Shown here: positions 12,385 to 23,842 of the stretch, piece by piece
Layout: each line of letters begins with the position of its first letter
How positions within the stretch are numbered: position 1 is the first letter of the stretch
Origin: Sternotherus odoratus
Taxonomy: Eukaryota > Chordata > Testudines > Kinosternidae
Reading direction: 5' to 3'
Length of the DNA: 64,000 nt
NCBI GenBank assembly: GCA_032164245.1
Contig: JAVMKO010000020.1
Span: forward strand, 7,901,206-7,965,205
The notes under the pieces: generated by a model
What the model was told of the DNA's origin: nothing
Seen by the model: only the letters and a program-made list of their open reading frames with translations
The model's database searches: none
Program-made: the position numbers and the translations under genes

Positions 12385-12482
12385 TAAATCATTATGCACT
12401 ATCCCTGTTCAGTAAAGTGTTTAAGCATGTGTTTAACTTTAAGCGCATGCTCATGTGCTTTGCTGAATAGATATGGACTGCT
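12385..12482. repeat. Dispersed AAGCATGTGTTTAACTTTAAG repeat
   Basis: Contains GTTCAGTAAAGTGTTTAAGC followed by ATGTGTTTAACTTTAAGCGC and TGTGCTTTGCTGAATAGATA. The same words appear at 8997-9040 and 33610-33730. An unnamed old interspersed repeat. Confidence 0.45.
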
Positions 12483-13332
12483 GAGTCAGAGACTTGGGCA
12501 GATGAGAGTCTTTCATTATGTGGTCCCACAACACTAGCAATGTGACTTCCAAAAACTGAATAAAGCTGCTGCTATTTTTTGAGCTATTTACAGTTATCTC
12601 TGTCCTCATCAGCATACCCTCTCACCAAAGAGATCATGTGTCATGCATAGGATAGTGACAGGCCTGTATTGCAGCAAAACCCACAAGGTCTATGGAGCGT
12701 TTGTGGGTCAGCAGCTGTGGAAGCAAATTTTGACTGGATCGGGCCCTTGCTGTCATTCAAGCACAAGGAGAGTTGTTTATGTTGGAACAGAAATATGTGA
12801 ACTCCTTTGTTTCTGTGTGTGTTTGTTTTGTTCTGTCTATTGCTCAGTTTGCTTGGGAAATTCTTATACATTAATTTAGCCAGACGGGGACTGATTTCCA
12901 GCCTGTTCTTAGCCAGGTCTCCTTGGCAGGTGCAATCAGCTACTTAGAGTAGGCAGGAAACTGACCTCTAAATTGTGCCCCCAGTTATGATTTGTGCCAG
13001 TAAGTTCCAGGTGCATTGAGAGAGGGTTTGCAGACTGTCGCAACTTTTTCTAAGTTCAATGGGGGCATACGCCAGGGCAAAACTTGTGGTTGTAATCTGG
13101 TTTTGTGTGTATATGTATGTGTATGTATATATAATGTGTGTGTGTGTGTCTGTGTGCTTATGATCTATGTACACATCAATAGAGTTAACCCATATTTGTA
13201 AATAGGTGTCTTACAGTATTTCTCACCGTTTAGTGTAATGAAAGGTTCAAGATCAAATTCTCCCTGTCTCTCCATTGCAAAACCAGAGCAATTCCACTGG
13301 TTCTGCTCCAAGCTAACACCAATATCACTGAG
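12483..13332. other. Non-coding, TG/TA microsatellite
   Basis: No gene-like frame. 13104-13150 is a compound TGTA/TG microsatellite. Nothing else is recognised. Confidence 0.5.
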
Positions 13333-13340
13333 GGTAGATT

Positions 13341-13492
13341 CAGGGCCAGATTTTGGAGCAGAAGACCCAGGAAAGTGCCAGGGGTGTGGGTCTGGAGTGC
13401 TGTAAGGTATTCAAAAGTTGAACAAATAGGGGGGTGGGGGGTGCTGAAGACACCCCTTGCCTGGGGCACCATTTGATCTAGGGCTGGCCCTG
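13341..13492. mobile_element. hAT-type MITE, decayed
   Basis: Starts CAGGGCCAGATTTTGG and ends GGGCTGGCCCTG, so the first nine bases form an inverted repeat (CAGGGCCAG). The flanking eight bases, GGTAGATT (13333-13340) and GTTAGAAT (13493-13500), match at six of eight positions, consistent with an old 8-bp hAT duplication. Confidence 0.55.
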
Positions 13493-13574
13493 GTTAGAAT
13501 GGTGCCTCCTATGTCATAATGTAGTAGATGTGTACACAGGGCAGGAGTCTGGAGAGCGGTAGAATGTCTGCATA

Positions 13575-13850
13575 AGCAGGCTTTTTGCAGGTGTAACACT
13601 GACAGACCTCGCTCCTCGGTGGGCAGGATTGAACCTGCGACCTCTGGTGTGTGGGTTACACAGGTGTGCTCTATACTGGAGGAACGGGGACATAATCCAC
13701 CCCACAGTCCAACCTTGAGAGGTGCTGCAACTCCGAACGGGGTTAATGGCTGCTGTCTCTCTGTGCTTCTCCCTTGGGCTCTCTGGAGGATCCAATGATC
13801 CTACCTCAGCTCCAGTGGTGTTGTCCATTCTTGCCTACTCAGAGCACAAT
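13575..13850 (-). mobile_element. tRNA-derived SINE
   Basis: On the minus strand it reads CCAGAGGTCGCAGGTTCAAT, CCTGCCCACCGAGGAGCGAG; GGTTCAATCC is a classic RNA polymerase III B box. The same block, slightly changed, is found at about 21600-21700 on the same strand. The A box is degenerate and no cloverleaf closes, so it is not an intact tRNA gene. I infer a tRNA-derived SINE; the subfamily is not known to me. Confidence 0.5.
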
Positions 13851-14714
13851 GGAACTCAGTTGCCCAGCTCAACAGGAGTGAGAGGGGCCCATCTGTGAAG
13901 TCAGCCTGCCATCTGGGGCTGTGATGAGCTATCCAGCGTCACAAGGCTTCATGCCGGACTGCTGTAAAGAGGCAAAGGTCACGCGAGGCGACCTGTGATT
14001 GTAAGGGTCTCTCTTAATTAACTGCAGTTGTATGTCACTGGATTGGATAACTGTCCAGTTGGAATTGTCCCCGGATCCTAGTTATTTTGATGAAATAGCT
14101 ATCTGCCTAGACGACAACAAGGAAACGCATCGACCCAGCCTGTCACCCCCCCAGGTCATTGGCTTGAATCCAGCCTGCTGTGAACCCAGCCAAAGCTGGC
14201 TAGTGACTCTAGTGTAACAATTAGTTGGTGATCCCACTCCAGGTCCCAGTAACAGAGGCACACATCTCAAAACCACCATCATGACTGGCATGACTAAGCC
14301 ACCCCATTGCCCAGCTTTGCAGAGGCTCCCAGAGTTTGAGATGCGCTAAGGACACAGCATTGTTTTCCCACTTGTACCCACTCCACTCCAGGAGTAAAAC
14401 ACATGGGCAGGACAGCGCGGGAGAAGCTTGCATTGTTTCTGGCCATGCTAGTATAGGGATAGACAGGGCCATTCTCCAAGTTGATGAATCTGGTGCCTTT
14501 AGTTAACACTCAATATTGGAGGCTAAACAATGCATGCACACAGTATTGCACTGCAAATGCTGCTGAAGCGTTAGGAAATCGGGAGGCAGATTTTCAAGAG
14601 AGGGAATCAGTCATAAGAGGGGAGATATTCAGAATCACTGAGGATGTTGTGTACACAATGGGGGCTGAGTTCTTTTGCAAATCTGTCACTACATGTGGGT
14701 GATGAATACAGCGA
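13851..14714. other. Non-coding, nothing recognised
   Basis: No gene-like frame and no named repeat; several short frames overlap on both strands without coding character. Confidence 0.5.
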
Positions 14715-14905
14715 GATTAAAATTTTCCATCTAAGCTTTTGCCCTGCAGTACAAAAAATAATTTTAAAATGAAAAATCTTTTGTATGTTCATTTATTTTA
14801 CCAAAACCATTTTTTTTCAATGAAATTCTGAAGGAAAAAATAGATTTTTTAAAAAATTTCTCCCAGGAAAAGCAATTGGCATTTTTTTGAGCAGCTATAG
14901 CGATG
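14715..14905. repeat. A/T-rich 'TGAAATTTTCATTTT' family
   Basis: Dense in words such as AAAATGAAAAATC, TTTCAATGAAATTCTG, TTTTTTAAAAAATTTC. One of eight such blocks in the window (others near 18235-19050, 19610-19985, 24490-24720, 25425-25635, 51470-51745, 56150-56410, 58740-59045). It looks like a dispersed repeat rather than random A/T, but I cannot name it. Confidence 0.4.
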
Positions 14906-15384
14906 AACACCTGAAAATGGGCCCTTATAAAGGCTGCCCCTTTAAAAAGAGATATTTTGAGACTCAAGCCCCAGTTTTTCTTTCTAGCCTGCTCTCTCTC
15001 TCTGATCTGGCCTTGTACTCAAGCTGTGGTCCAGGAATTGAACTGCTGCAGCGGTTGGTAATGCAAATTTCACCCTTCCCTCCCGCTCTTTGTAGGCTTT
15101 GATGGAGCATGGGTGAATATTGTGTGCAGAGGTAGAAGATCGTAATGCAGATAAGACAGAGCTAACCTATTGCATGAAGTTAGTCACATTTCATATTAAA
15201 GGTGTGTAATGCATAGTTGATACTGGGTTAATAAGGGATTAATAAATATGACAAGCGTGAGTTGTATATGTTACCCAGGGTAATAATCACATCAGTTGCA
15301 GGTGTTATAGATGGTTGCAAACTCATTATGACCAAAATACAACTAATCGGTTGGACTCTGTAGCAATTGATTAACTGTGCATTG

Positions 15385-15630
15385 AATAACAATACCTGGC
15401 TTTTATACAGCATTTTCATCAGCAGATCTCAAAGTGCTTCATAATTTTTCATGTATTTGGCCCACCTTGAAGAGGGAAGTACCTTTTTACAGATGGGGAA
15501 CTGAGACACAGAAAGGTTAAGTGACTTGACCAAGCTCACACAAGAAGTCTGTGGAAGGATGGAGGAATAGAAGCTGGGTCCCCAAAATCCTAGGCGAGTG
15601 GCCTAACCATTAGACTCTCATTCCTGTTAA
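15385..15630 (-). repeat. MIR-like SINE
   Basis: Minus-strand wording: CTCAAAGTGCTTCATAATTT, TTTTTACAGATGGGGAACTG, GGTTAAGTGACTTGACCAAG, GCCTAACCATTAGACTCTCA. These are the standard MIR blocks in reverse order. Confidence 0.8.
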
Positions 15631-16879
15631 TCAGTTATTAACCGTTTATAAACTATTTACAAATGTCTCCTTCATAAAAAAGGAAACCATTTAGTTAGCC
15701 TTAGCTGAGGTGAAACTGAACGGGAATAGAGAAATAAAATGTTCTTGGAGCAGCAGTGAGAGTACCAGTAAAATGCTTCCTTAGCAGGAAGGAGTCACCA
15801 TTACACTCAGCCAACAAACACAAGTAAGGAGTATTAAATTGTCGTGATCAAAACCTTGTTGGCTTCTCAGGGGATGAAGGCAGAACCCTGTCACCTTGCT
15901 GCCTCTGGATGAAATTGTCTCCCGTGCAGAGGTCCAAAGCAAGGTGTTTTTATACACCGTAAGCCCAGTTTTGAGGTTTTACATGCCTCAGTGGCCTTGT
16001 ACTAGCCCCTTTCACAGTATTAGATTCTCGCCCTTTCTTACAAATTAACCCTGTCATGGGTGTCACACCCTGGTGATGTATTTATCAAGCCTCTGGCCAG
16101 CGAGTTGCTGCAGTGGTCATTATTAGGCCCCCATTACCTAAAATAAAATAAAAATGGTTCAGATCCTAGGAGAAATCAACCAGAAAAGGAGTGTGAAGCT
16201 GCTGCCTCCTTGGCTCGTAAAATGGGTTCCGTTACAACATTATAAACATGTTTCGTGAATCTTGTCTTGATTTAAAAATGGAGAGGGCTGGCATTCCCCA
16301 AAGCCAGCACTCATATTTTCTACTTGGAAACATAAATGGCCCTCCATTAATGCACTAACCTAATATTGCCAGGCTGAGACATTTCCTTCTTTAATAACAT
16401 TAGGAATAAAGACAAGTGACTTTTTAGCCTGTTGAATTGTTCCAAGGATGAAACGAATTGTAGGGCCTGAAATTTATTAACAATTGCCAGGTTTGAATTA
16501 TTTTTATAGAGCTTGAAGCCCAATTAACTAACTCAAGGATGATCTTCAATATAAATGATAACCTCTAACACAATTACTGCACAAGGGAGGAATGGGTAAA
16601 TGGCATGTGATGTCTCAGCGTCATTTTGAGTTTAAAGGGTGGGATTTAATTTAAAAGAGGGAGGGGGGGTGTTTCACTAGAAGAAATGTTCTCCTCTTAA
16701 TACTTTTTCAAATTAAATGCGGGTTTCTCCCCTCCTTTTAATAAAAATAGACTGTGATAAACAACAGGTGGCTCTCACAATAGTGTGTAACCACACTGAG
16801 TTTTAACATCTTTTGGTGATTGTGGGCCCAGATCCTCAGCTAGTGTAAATGGGAAAGCTCCCCAAAGCTCAATCTTTTA
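15631..16879. other. Non-coding, nothing recognised
   Basis: A/T-rich unique DNA without a gene-like frame. 15640-15665 and the region before 15385 share loose wording (TTAATAA...TTTATAAA) with 57440-57680, possibly an old repeat. Confidence 0.45.
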
Positions 16880-17350
16880 AGTTTGCTTAGAAGCCTGGGC
16901 CTCAGAAGATGAGGTTTCAATGGCCTGCTCTGCCACAGACTTCCTGTGTGACCTTGGTCATGTCACTAAAGGCTTGTCTACCTGAGCATTTAGTTCGAGG
17001 CAAGTTGGGGGGTGAATCCAGTCCTCTGCATGATAACGGTCTATGTGGCCCTTGCTGATATGACATATCCTTAAAGAGCAGTGAAACTGGATTAGATCAA
17101 AACACATTAACGATTTGTTAATGTGAATCAGCAGGGTCCACATAGACCTGTGGAGTGTGGCAGCATAGTGTGGGATAGGTACACATCTAGGCTCAAGTGA
17201 ACTAACTCTTTGTGCTTCAGTTCTGTGTGAACAGTGGCTCTTCCCTACCTAAGAGGGGTCAATGTATACATCCAGGATTGTGAGGGTCTCATGTCATGGG
17301 GGTAAATAAGTGCCTAAGGTTTTCTATTTGATAGATGAAGCCTCAGGATT
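16880..17350 (+). repeat. MIR-like SINE split by a MITE
   Basis: Left part 16880-16975 shows CCTGGGCCTCAGAAGATGAG, CTTCCTGTGTGACCTTGGTC, ATGTCACTAAA. The expected next MIR block (TTGTGCTTCAGTTCTGTG) is displaced to about 17207-17225. The intervening sequence has MITE character. Confidence 0.6.
16975..17205. mobile_element. MITE inserted in MIR
   Basis: Begins GGCTTGTCTACCTGAGCATT, the end sequence of a turtle MITE family, and contains TGGCCC...TCCACATAGACC-type internal inverted words. It occupies the gap between two halves of a MIR copy. The right edge and duplication are uncertain. Confidence 0.5.
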
Positions 17351-18234
17351 TTGCCAAATAAAAATATATACTGGTACATAACATATGCCCAAATGACCCT
17401 CAGGGGGAATTCATCATTTAAATCCGTTCTGTTTTAATTTGTTGCAGCTACCGTGACATATATATACGCACTGATTTAATTTAATTGAACAAGGATGGCT
17501 TCTTATGCCGGTTTCAGTATAATTCCTTGGGCTTCCGAATATCTGAACTGCTTGTTTCCAGGCATAGCTTGGTTTTACCTGATTGGCTGGAGCTTTTTAG
17601 AGAGGCATCAGAAGCATCTGTACTTATGTGGGTTGCAGTTTTCCAACCCCCATCCATCACACGTTTCTGCTGACTTCATCAAGTCAATCTCCAGCCAGTG
17701 ACTCTCCTGGTTGAGGCTTCTGAGTGGATGACGTTCCTCAGCTATTTTACAGGGGAAAGGCGTGGGAAGAAATAGGGAATAGAGCCCGGATTGCCTCATA
17801 AACAAGATGAGTATCAGTCTAAAAATAAGTCTGATGCCTAAATATCAGGTGATGGGCATATTCTAAATCCTGGACAAGTTTTCTTTTTTTCTTTTTTTTA
17901 AATCAGAGCCTGGAGCTAGGCTCCTACATCCATATTTAAGCACAGGTCAAAGACAGCCATTTTAAAAATCAGGCAACTGCCTACTTAACATTTTGGCTAC
18001 AGTATCTAAAAGGAGGAAAGAAGCAGAAATGGTTAGTTCACAGGACATCCATTCTTTTAGTCCCTTATGTAGTCTTAATAGCATTGTAATGCTTTAAGAA
18101 GAAATGTATGTAATGGGGAACAATGATTCAGTTTCACACGGACTTCGGTTCTAGTCAGGTCTTTATATCATGTCTGTCACCGTGATGTCTCACCCTCACA
18201 AAGGCAAGATTTCAACTGGAGCTCAGGAGAGCGG
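17351..18234. other. Non-coding, nothing recognised
   Basis: No gene-like frame or named repeat. Confidence 0.5.
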
Positions 18235-19050
18235 GTTGGCAAATGTTTGTAAATGTTTTTGTTTGTTCCTTTTCCTGTAAACATTGTTAAGTGAAACCAA
18301 GTTTTTCATTTTCTGACCAACATTTTCTGTGAACATTTCAGGGTTTTGTTGAAAAAGTGAAACCCCCTTGTGACAGGGTGCTGGCAGAAAAACTGCTAGC
18401 CAACCCTCTGTCACTCTAGCTACAAGTAAGAAAGGTAAATTGGAGGGGGCGGGGGGAGGCCACCTGGCCCTGATTGGCAAAGCGGGAACAGCTGCTGCCT
18501 TTGCAGGCAGAGGCTGGATAAAAGCCTCAGAGGAAGGAGTGGGGGAAGGAGGAAGAGGGGTTGAGCAGAAAAGCACCTGGAAAGGAGGAGGAGCTAGGAA
18601 GGGGGGAGGGGGCTTCTTTGAGGGAAAGCAGGGAGGAATAACTTGCCCTTCTCTCCTGCTGGGAGACAAGCCAAAAGGGACTGCATATATATTGTTCTGT
18701 GAAGGTGGTGGAAGCACCTCTTGTAAAGCACGGGTGAGCACTGCAAGAGACTCTGAGTGACTTTCTGGGACAAGTGGGGGGGCAGGAGCCAGGAGGGCCT
18801 TTCAGGAACCCCATTACACCCCCCTCCCCCCAAAATGAAATTTGGGGTTTTTTGGCTAACAAAAAGTCTTCCTTTTAAAAGTGGAAATAAATCAGGGTTG
18901 GTTTGCTTGTTTTTGTGTGTGTCAGTGTCGTACAAACACCTGTATATTTTTGTCCAAAGCAATTTGTTTTGGTGAAAAATTTTGGTTCTGACAAAAATCT
19001 ATTTATCCATGAAAAACTTCTGTTGGAAAATAAATTGACCATCTCTAGTG
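18235..19050. repeat. A/T-rich family interrupted by an LTR-like element
   Basis: 18235-18368 (TTTTTCATTTTCTGACC, AACATTTCAGGGTTTTGTTG) and 18830-19050 (AAAATGAAATTTGGGG, GTGAAAAATTTTGGTTCTG, CCATGAAAAACTTCTGTTGG) are A/T-rich blocks of the same type. A G/C-rich element of about 450 bp lies between them. Confidence 0.45.
18369..18818 (+). mobile_element. LTR-like element, family B
   Basis: Starts TGTGACAGGGTGCTGGC and ends near CCCCATTACA, fitting TG...CA. A reversed CCAAT box (CTGATTGGC, about 18470-18478) lies about 40 bases before a TATA-like GGATAAAAG (18516-18524), so it looks like a + strand solo LTR. Both flanks are C-runs, so a duplication cannot be assigned. No gag, pol or env frame is adjacent. 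The 172-codon minus-strand frame over it is a composition artefact. Confidence 0.5.
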
Positions 19051-19609
19051 CTGATTCATAGTTAATGAAAGGCTGATGGGTGCCTTTAGACCTTCCTTTC
19101 GAGCTGATGAATGTGCATTTTTGCTACACTACAACAGTAGAGATTTTAAAAAGTCTCCAGCCCAAAGGGCTGATAAGCTGATTCAGACAGTCTGAACTGG
19201 GTTCACATGATTGTCACTTAGATTTGACTCGACTGAGTTCTGGTGGCACAAACTAAATGTATGAAGGTTATAAATGCAATGCTGTATCTGAAGAACTTGG
19301 ATTTTCATGTGTTAGGAAGAGAAATAGTGGAAAGTGAGGTGCTTATAATGAGATTCCAGAGAGCTCTGGCAAATGCAGTTGAAAAAGAGGCTTTGTAGTT
19401 TGGGTATATTTTGAGGCTATTCTTTCAAGCAATCCAGTATTTTTAGAAGCTGTGGGTGTATTCCAAGAAGGCTGCATTGACTCATAATCAAATTGATATT
19501 GTTGTGGGGGGTTGAGTTGGTTAATTTCCCCTCACCCAAATCACTAAAGAAAAAGTACCTCTTCATTCACCATTATATAGTTTTCAGTCAGAAAGATAGA
19601 GGAAGACAT

Positions 19610-19985
19610 TGAGGGTCATATTTTCAACAAGACCCAGTACAACTGGTCAAGTTTTGTTTTTTTTTAATAAATGTTTTGTGCATCTAAAATTACTGGTTCA
19701 TCTAAACCAAAACAGTTTCAGATTTGATGAATCTCCTGACACAAAAAAAGTGGGAGGAAAGTTCAAAATCATGAAAACATTTAATTTTGACTTTTCAAAA
19801 TGAAAAATTCATTTTTTTCTGATCTGAAGCAACTTTTTGATTCAAAATTTTAAGCTAGTTCGACTCAGAGAGAGGTGGGGGTTTGAAATCAGAAGAATTA
19901 GACCCAAACTGAAAAATCTTTTTCTTGGTTTGTGGATATTTTTGAGATTTCTACTTTTCCTCCTAATTAGGGATGGGGGAAAAAA
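19610..19985. repeat. A/T-rich 'TTCAAAATGAAAAATTC' family
   Basis: Wording GACTTTTCAAAATGAAAAAT, TTTTTGATTCAAAATTTTAA and similar; see the block at 14715-14905 for the family. Confidence 0.4.
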
Positions 19986-21599
19986 TTGACTTTTGAAAAT
20001 ATTCAGGGTTGTGAAAACCCACTTCCCACCCAACTCGCCCACAATAAGGACTGGAATTTCAGAAGAATTCAGTTCCCATTGAGGCATCTAAGTAACAGCC
20101 AGATTTTGAAAGATGCTGAGAACCCAGATCGTCAGAAAATGTCTCCACTCACTTTGATGTCTGAATGGCCGATGAGCCCTTTTGAAAATACAGCCTCAGA
20201 TGGGGACATCTGAATGTTTGAAAACATGACCTTGAGCACTTCTGATAATCTGGGTACAAGGGTTCATTTAAACTCCCTCTTGCATATTCTCACCTTCATA
20301 CCACCCCAGCCCATAGTATCCTGTTGCATTTTGTGTACAGTCAGGTCTTCAGAAGCTGACCATATATTTTTGTTTAAACCTAGGCAATATTTTTCACTGC
20401 CCTCAAGGTGGAAAGGAATATACAGAAATATTAATAAAAGAAAAAGACCTTGTCTAGCTTCTGGGGCACAGATGCCGTCAACCAAACTCATACCAGTCTC
20501 CAGAGGAGGAGGAAGAGGAGGTCTGAAAAACCTTTTTATAAAGATAAAATCATAGTTCCAAAATGAGTCTCAAGTTTGGTGTTCACAGACGGTAGATGCT
20601 AAAATACAGAGCAATCCAAGAACTGCTCATAGCAGCTTTTTTTATACTGGAAAAATGTGGCATACTAGAAAATGTGCCAGGTTAAATGTTTAAACTAACA
20701 TGATTTTTAAACACAGTTATGCCCTTAGGATAGCCCAGCAATGTTTTCTGGTCATGGTTAAGCCAAGGAACAGCTGGGGCTTACCATGAACACCTGTTGC
20801 TGGCTACACTAGTGCTAATCTTTTTAATATTGTTTTATTTGTAATGTGCCAGTTAATACATTTTTTTAAATGACGTGTTTTCCCATTATAGATATAGTCA
20901 ATAAGGATGGCACCCAACAAAAGGCCAACGGGGGGTCAGAGCAACAGTATTACACAGTGGTCCATAACGGTCTGAATCTGCTGACCATTATGGCATGTTT
21001 CTAAGATGAGTGATATTCACATGCTTTTAAAGCCTGATCTAAAGTCCACTGAAGTCAATGGAAGTATTTTCACTGACATCACTGACTTGTGGATCAGGTC
21101 ACTTGTGCTCAGGAAGAGTGTGTGTGAGAGAGAGAGAGGAGAGAGAAATTTCAGGCTGGTGGAATTGGTCAAGGGGTGAGGATAGGCTGCTAGAATTGTG
21201 TCATGATGGACTATTGGTTTTGTAGCTATACTTGGACTTCTTACATTTCGTGTTAACAACAACTAGAGTTGAGGTTAGGCATTTATCATTAATCAGATGA
21301 ATTTATAAATAAAAAAACATATGCCTAAATAGGTAAGCAAAGTTTTAAGTTAAAACCTGCAAATAAAATTTAAAATAATACAAATGAATATTGGTGACTG
21401 TGACATACCAGTGGAAGGTTTGGTTTGAAATCTGCTTAGAAGCAGCGACGTTCCCTAATGGTTTGACCAAGGGTGAAGCATTCAGGCACTGAAGACTTAA
21501 ATGTTGTGTTCCTCTCCTAATCCAAACTTCAATTAAAAGATAGCTTCCTCCATGCCAAACCTGGCTGGTACTAGTATGATGACTGCCATCTTATCCAGC
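19986..21599. other. Non-coding, dispersed repeat traces
   Basis: 20070-20230 has the 'AGATTTTGAAAGATGCTGAG' wording of the dispersed repeat at 5040-5345. 21124-21145 is a short GT/GA run. Otherwise nothing is recognised. Confidence 0.45.
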
Positions 21600-21840
21600 A
21601 CATGTAGCACTGAACTGGGGACCTCCAGAGCTACAAGTGTAATGCCGACAGACTCGGTCATCGGTGGGCGGGATCGAACCTGGGGCCTCTGGAGCTTAAT
21701 GCATAAACTAAAAGCTAGCTCGTTGTTAGCTAAGGCTGTAGAACAGACTCATTAATCTCTCTCTAAGGGGCCTCAGTGCCACTAGATGGGAAAGAACACC
21801 ACGCCCAGGAGGATACACAAGCACAAGCTGCTACATGAGT
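21600..21840 (-). mobile_element. tRNA-derived SINE
   Basis: Minus strand reads CCAGAGGCCCCAGGTTCGAT, CCCGCCCACCGATGACCGAG; GGTTCGATCCC is a perfect B box. An A-box-like TTAGCTAACAACGAGCTAGC lies about 50 bases upstream on that strand, as in a tRNA-like head. Second copy of the block at 13575-13850. Not a functional tRNA as far as can be folded by eye. Confidence 0.5.
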
Positions 21841-22423
21841 TAAAAAGCCAAGACTCCATAGCTGGGGTCTGTTAACAGACTCATAGCCTCTTAATGGGCA
21901 TGTTGTGATGGGAGCTATAAAACATCCTTACAGGTGGGTTACACTAGCTCCAGATAATAAAGCAGACACATGAAACATGTTTGTGTTTGAGTCTGATCCC
22001 GTCTCCCTTGAGGACAATGGCATAGTTCCTGTCCACTTGAATGGTGCAGGATTAGGTACTTAGGTCATCCCTGTGCATGTAGTCATTTCTGAATTATTCA
22101 GATTATATCACACCATGAAAACCTCAAGTTGTGGGCTTGAGTCACAAAGTTCTGATCTAAAACAAACTTTTTCAGAAGTCTGAAGGGTGCTCCTATTTGG
22201 TGTTTGGTGGCATTCTATTATAGAAAGAGGGTGTACAGTGCACATGACAGTCATAAATAACTGTCCATTAAGAAGTGTAGTGAAGGGGTGGTGTAATGGT
22301 GACTCATGAGGGAGAGAAGTGAATTCTATCCATGCACTTGGAAAGAGTATTTGTTTGCATACGTGGGCTGAAAGAATAAACAGTAACTTTCCAAGAGCTT
22401 TGACTCTCAAGCTGTTAAACGTT
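21841..22423. other. Non-coding, nothing recognised
   Basis: No gene-like frame or named repeat. Confidence 0.5.
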
Positions 22424-22653
22424 GAGGGAAATGAACCATTGGAACAACTTATCTACGGATGTGGTGGATTCTCCATCATTTGCCATCTTTAAATCAAGAC
22501 TAGATGTCTTTCTAAAAGACACCCAGTAACTCAAATGGAAGTTATGGGCTCAATGCAGAGATTTCTGGGTGAGGTGCTTTGGCATCTGTAATGCACGAGG
22601 TCAGAGTAGAAGATCATCATGGCCATTTATGACCTTAAAAATCTATGAATCTA
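22424..22653 (+). mobile_element. CR1 LINE 3' end, subfamily 1
   Basis: Shows GAACCATTGGAACAACTTAT, GTGGTGGATTCTCCATCATT, TTTAAATCAAGACTAGATG and ends AAAATCTATGAATCTAT, the 3' end of a CR1 subfamily different from the TTCTTATGTTC type. Severely 5' truncated. Confidence 0.85.
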
Positions 22654-22747
22654 TTCAGTGAATCAGACAAGGATCTGGCCTACGCCTTCACAATTAGTCT
22701 ATATATATTCTATATGAGCACATGAAATGTAAAGACTGGTATACAGC

Positions 22748-22961
22748 CAATTAATGGCTATTAACCAGGATGGGAAAGGAATGGAGTCCCTAGCTTCTGT
22801 TTTCAGAGGGGAGTGACGGATGACAGGAGAGAGGTCATTCGATCACTACCTGTTAGGTTCACTCACTCTGGGGCATCTGGCCTTGGCCACTGTTGGTAGA
22901 CAAGATACTGGGCTGGATGGATCTTTGGTCTGACCGAGTATGGCCGTTCTTTTGTTCTTAG
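22748..22961 (+). mobile_element. CR1 LINE 3' end, subfamily 2
   Basis: AATTAATGGCTATTAACCAG, GTTAGGTTCACTCACTCTGG, ACAAGATACTGGGCTGGATG, ending CCGTTCTTTTGTTCTTA. Same 3' end as the copies at 6935-7797 and 53823-54127. Non-coding remnant. Confidence 0.88.
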
Positions 22962-23513
22962 TTAATCTAGATCTTTCCGGTTGAAATTTTGAGTGCCAAG
23001 CTGTGCTTAAGTGCTTTTGAAAAATCTCACCTGAAATTTGAAATATTTTGAATGTCCAAAAATCAGAACAAAAAAGTCCAAACCATTTTGATAGACATTT
23101 TCCCAACCAACTCTTTTTCCCTTGTCCAGGTATTTTTAAAATCTGAATGCCACGCATTTTGCCAAATATAAACAGCGTTGCCAGCCCTCAAGATTTCACT
23201 TTTAGTCTGAAAATATCTGGAGTGAAATCCTGGCCGTCACTGAAGTCTATGAGAATTTTGCCATTAAATGTATGTGGTCATGATTTCACCCTTTTTATTT
23301 TCCTTAAAACCCCCGCTGCTGGTATCTATAATCTCTGATTATTTATTTTAATTTTTTTTTTTTAGAATAAATTCCTAGCTTTGTGGTTGTGGAGAAAAGC
23401 TTCAAGTGTTGACTCAAGGGCACCCAAGAGGCTGAGAACCAGAGGGCAAATACAAGGAATGCAGAAGGTATTATTTTTCTTTTCAGTCTGGTGATTCTGA
23501 AACCAATCTCATG

Positions 23514-23518
<5 letters not shown>

Positions 23519-23547
<29 letters not shown>
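23519..23547. repeat. (GT)n microsatellite
   Basis: About 14 uninterrupted GT units. Confidence 0.95.
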
Positions 23548-23548
<1 letters not shown>

Positions 23549-23678
23549 TCTGACTTGTGAATTTTGAACACTGGGTCTTGGCAGTACTGTGTAAATTTTC
23601 TATCCTTTGTAAAGGAAACCAGGAAGAGATAGAAGGCCACAGATACTTTGTAGGCTTACATATCTTTTCCTTATTACA

Positions 23679-23842
23679 GTGTTGTTGTAGCTGTGTTGGT
23701 CCCAGGATATGAGAGTCACAAGGTGGATAAGATAAAATATCTTTTATTGGACTGTCTTCAGAAGAGTTCCATGTAGCTTGAAAGATTGCCTATTTCACTG
23801 GTCCAATAAGAGCAATTACCTTACTCACTTTGTCACTCTCAC
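23679..23842. mobile_element. Penelope-like inverted dimer
   Basis: The left arm reads GTTGTTGTAGCTGTGTTGGT, CCCAGGATAT... AAAATATCTTTTATTGGAC (minus sense). The right arm, from about 23756, carries CTTCAGAAGAGTTCCATGTA, GCTTGAAAGATTGCC, GGTCCAATAAGAGCAATTAC, CACTTTGTCACTCTCAC (plus sense). So 23711-23752 and 23800-23842 are inverted copies of one unit. I attribute it to a Penelope-like family related to, but distinct from, that at 11026-11160. The GAAGAGTTCCATGTAGCTTGAAA stretch echoes a hammerhead core in degenerate form. Confidence 0.5.

Noticed and set aside
18223..18962. Minus-strand Pro-rich frames of 172, 122 and 111 codons
   Set aside because: They lie over an LTR-like element of purine-rich composition. 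They overlap each other in different frames with no domain or splice structure.
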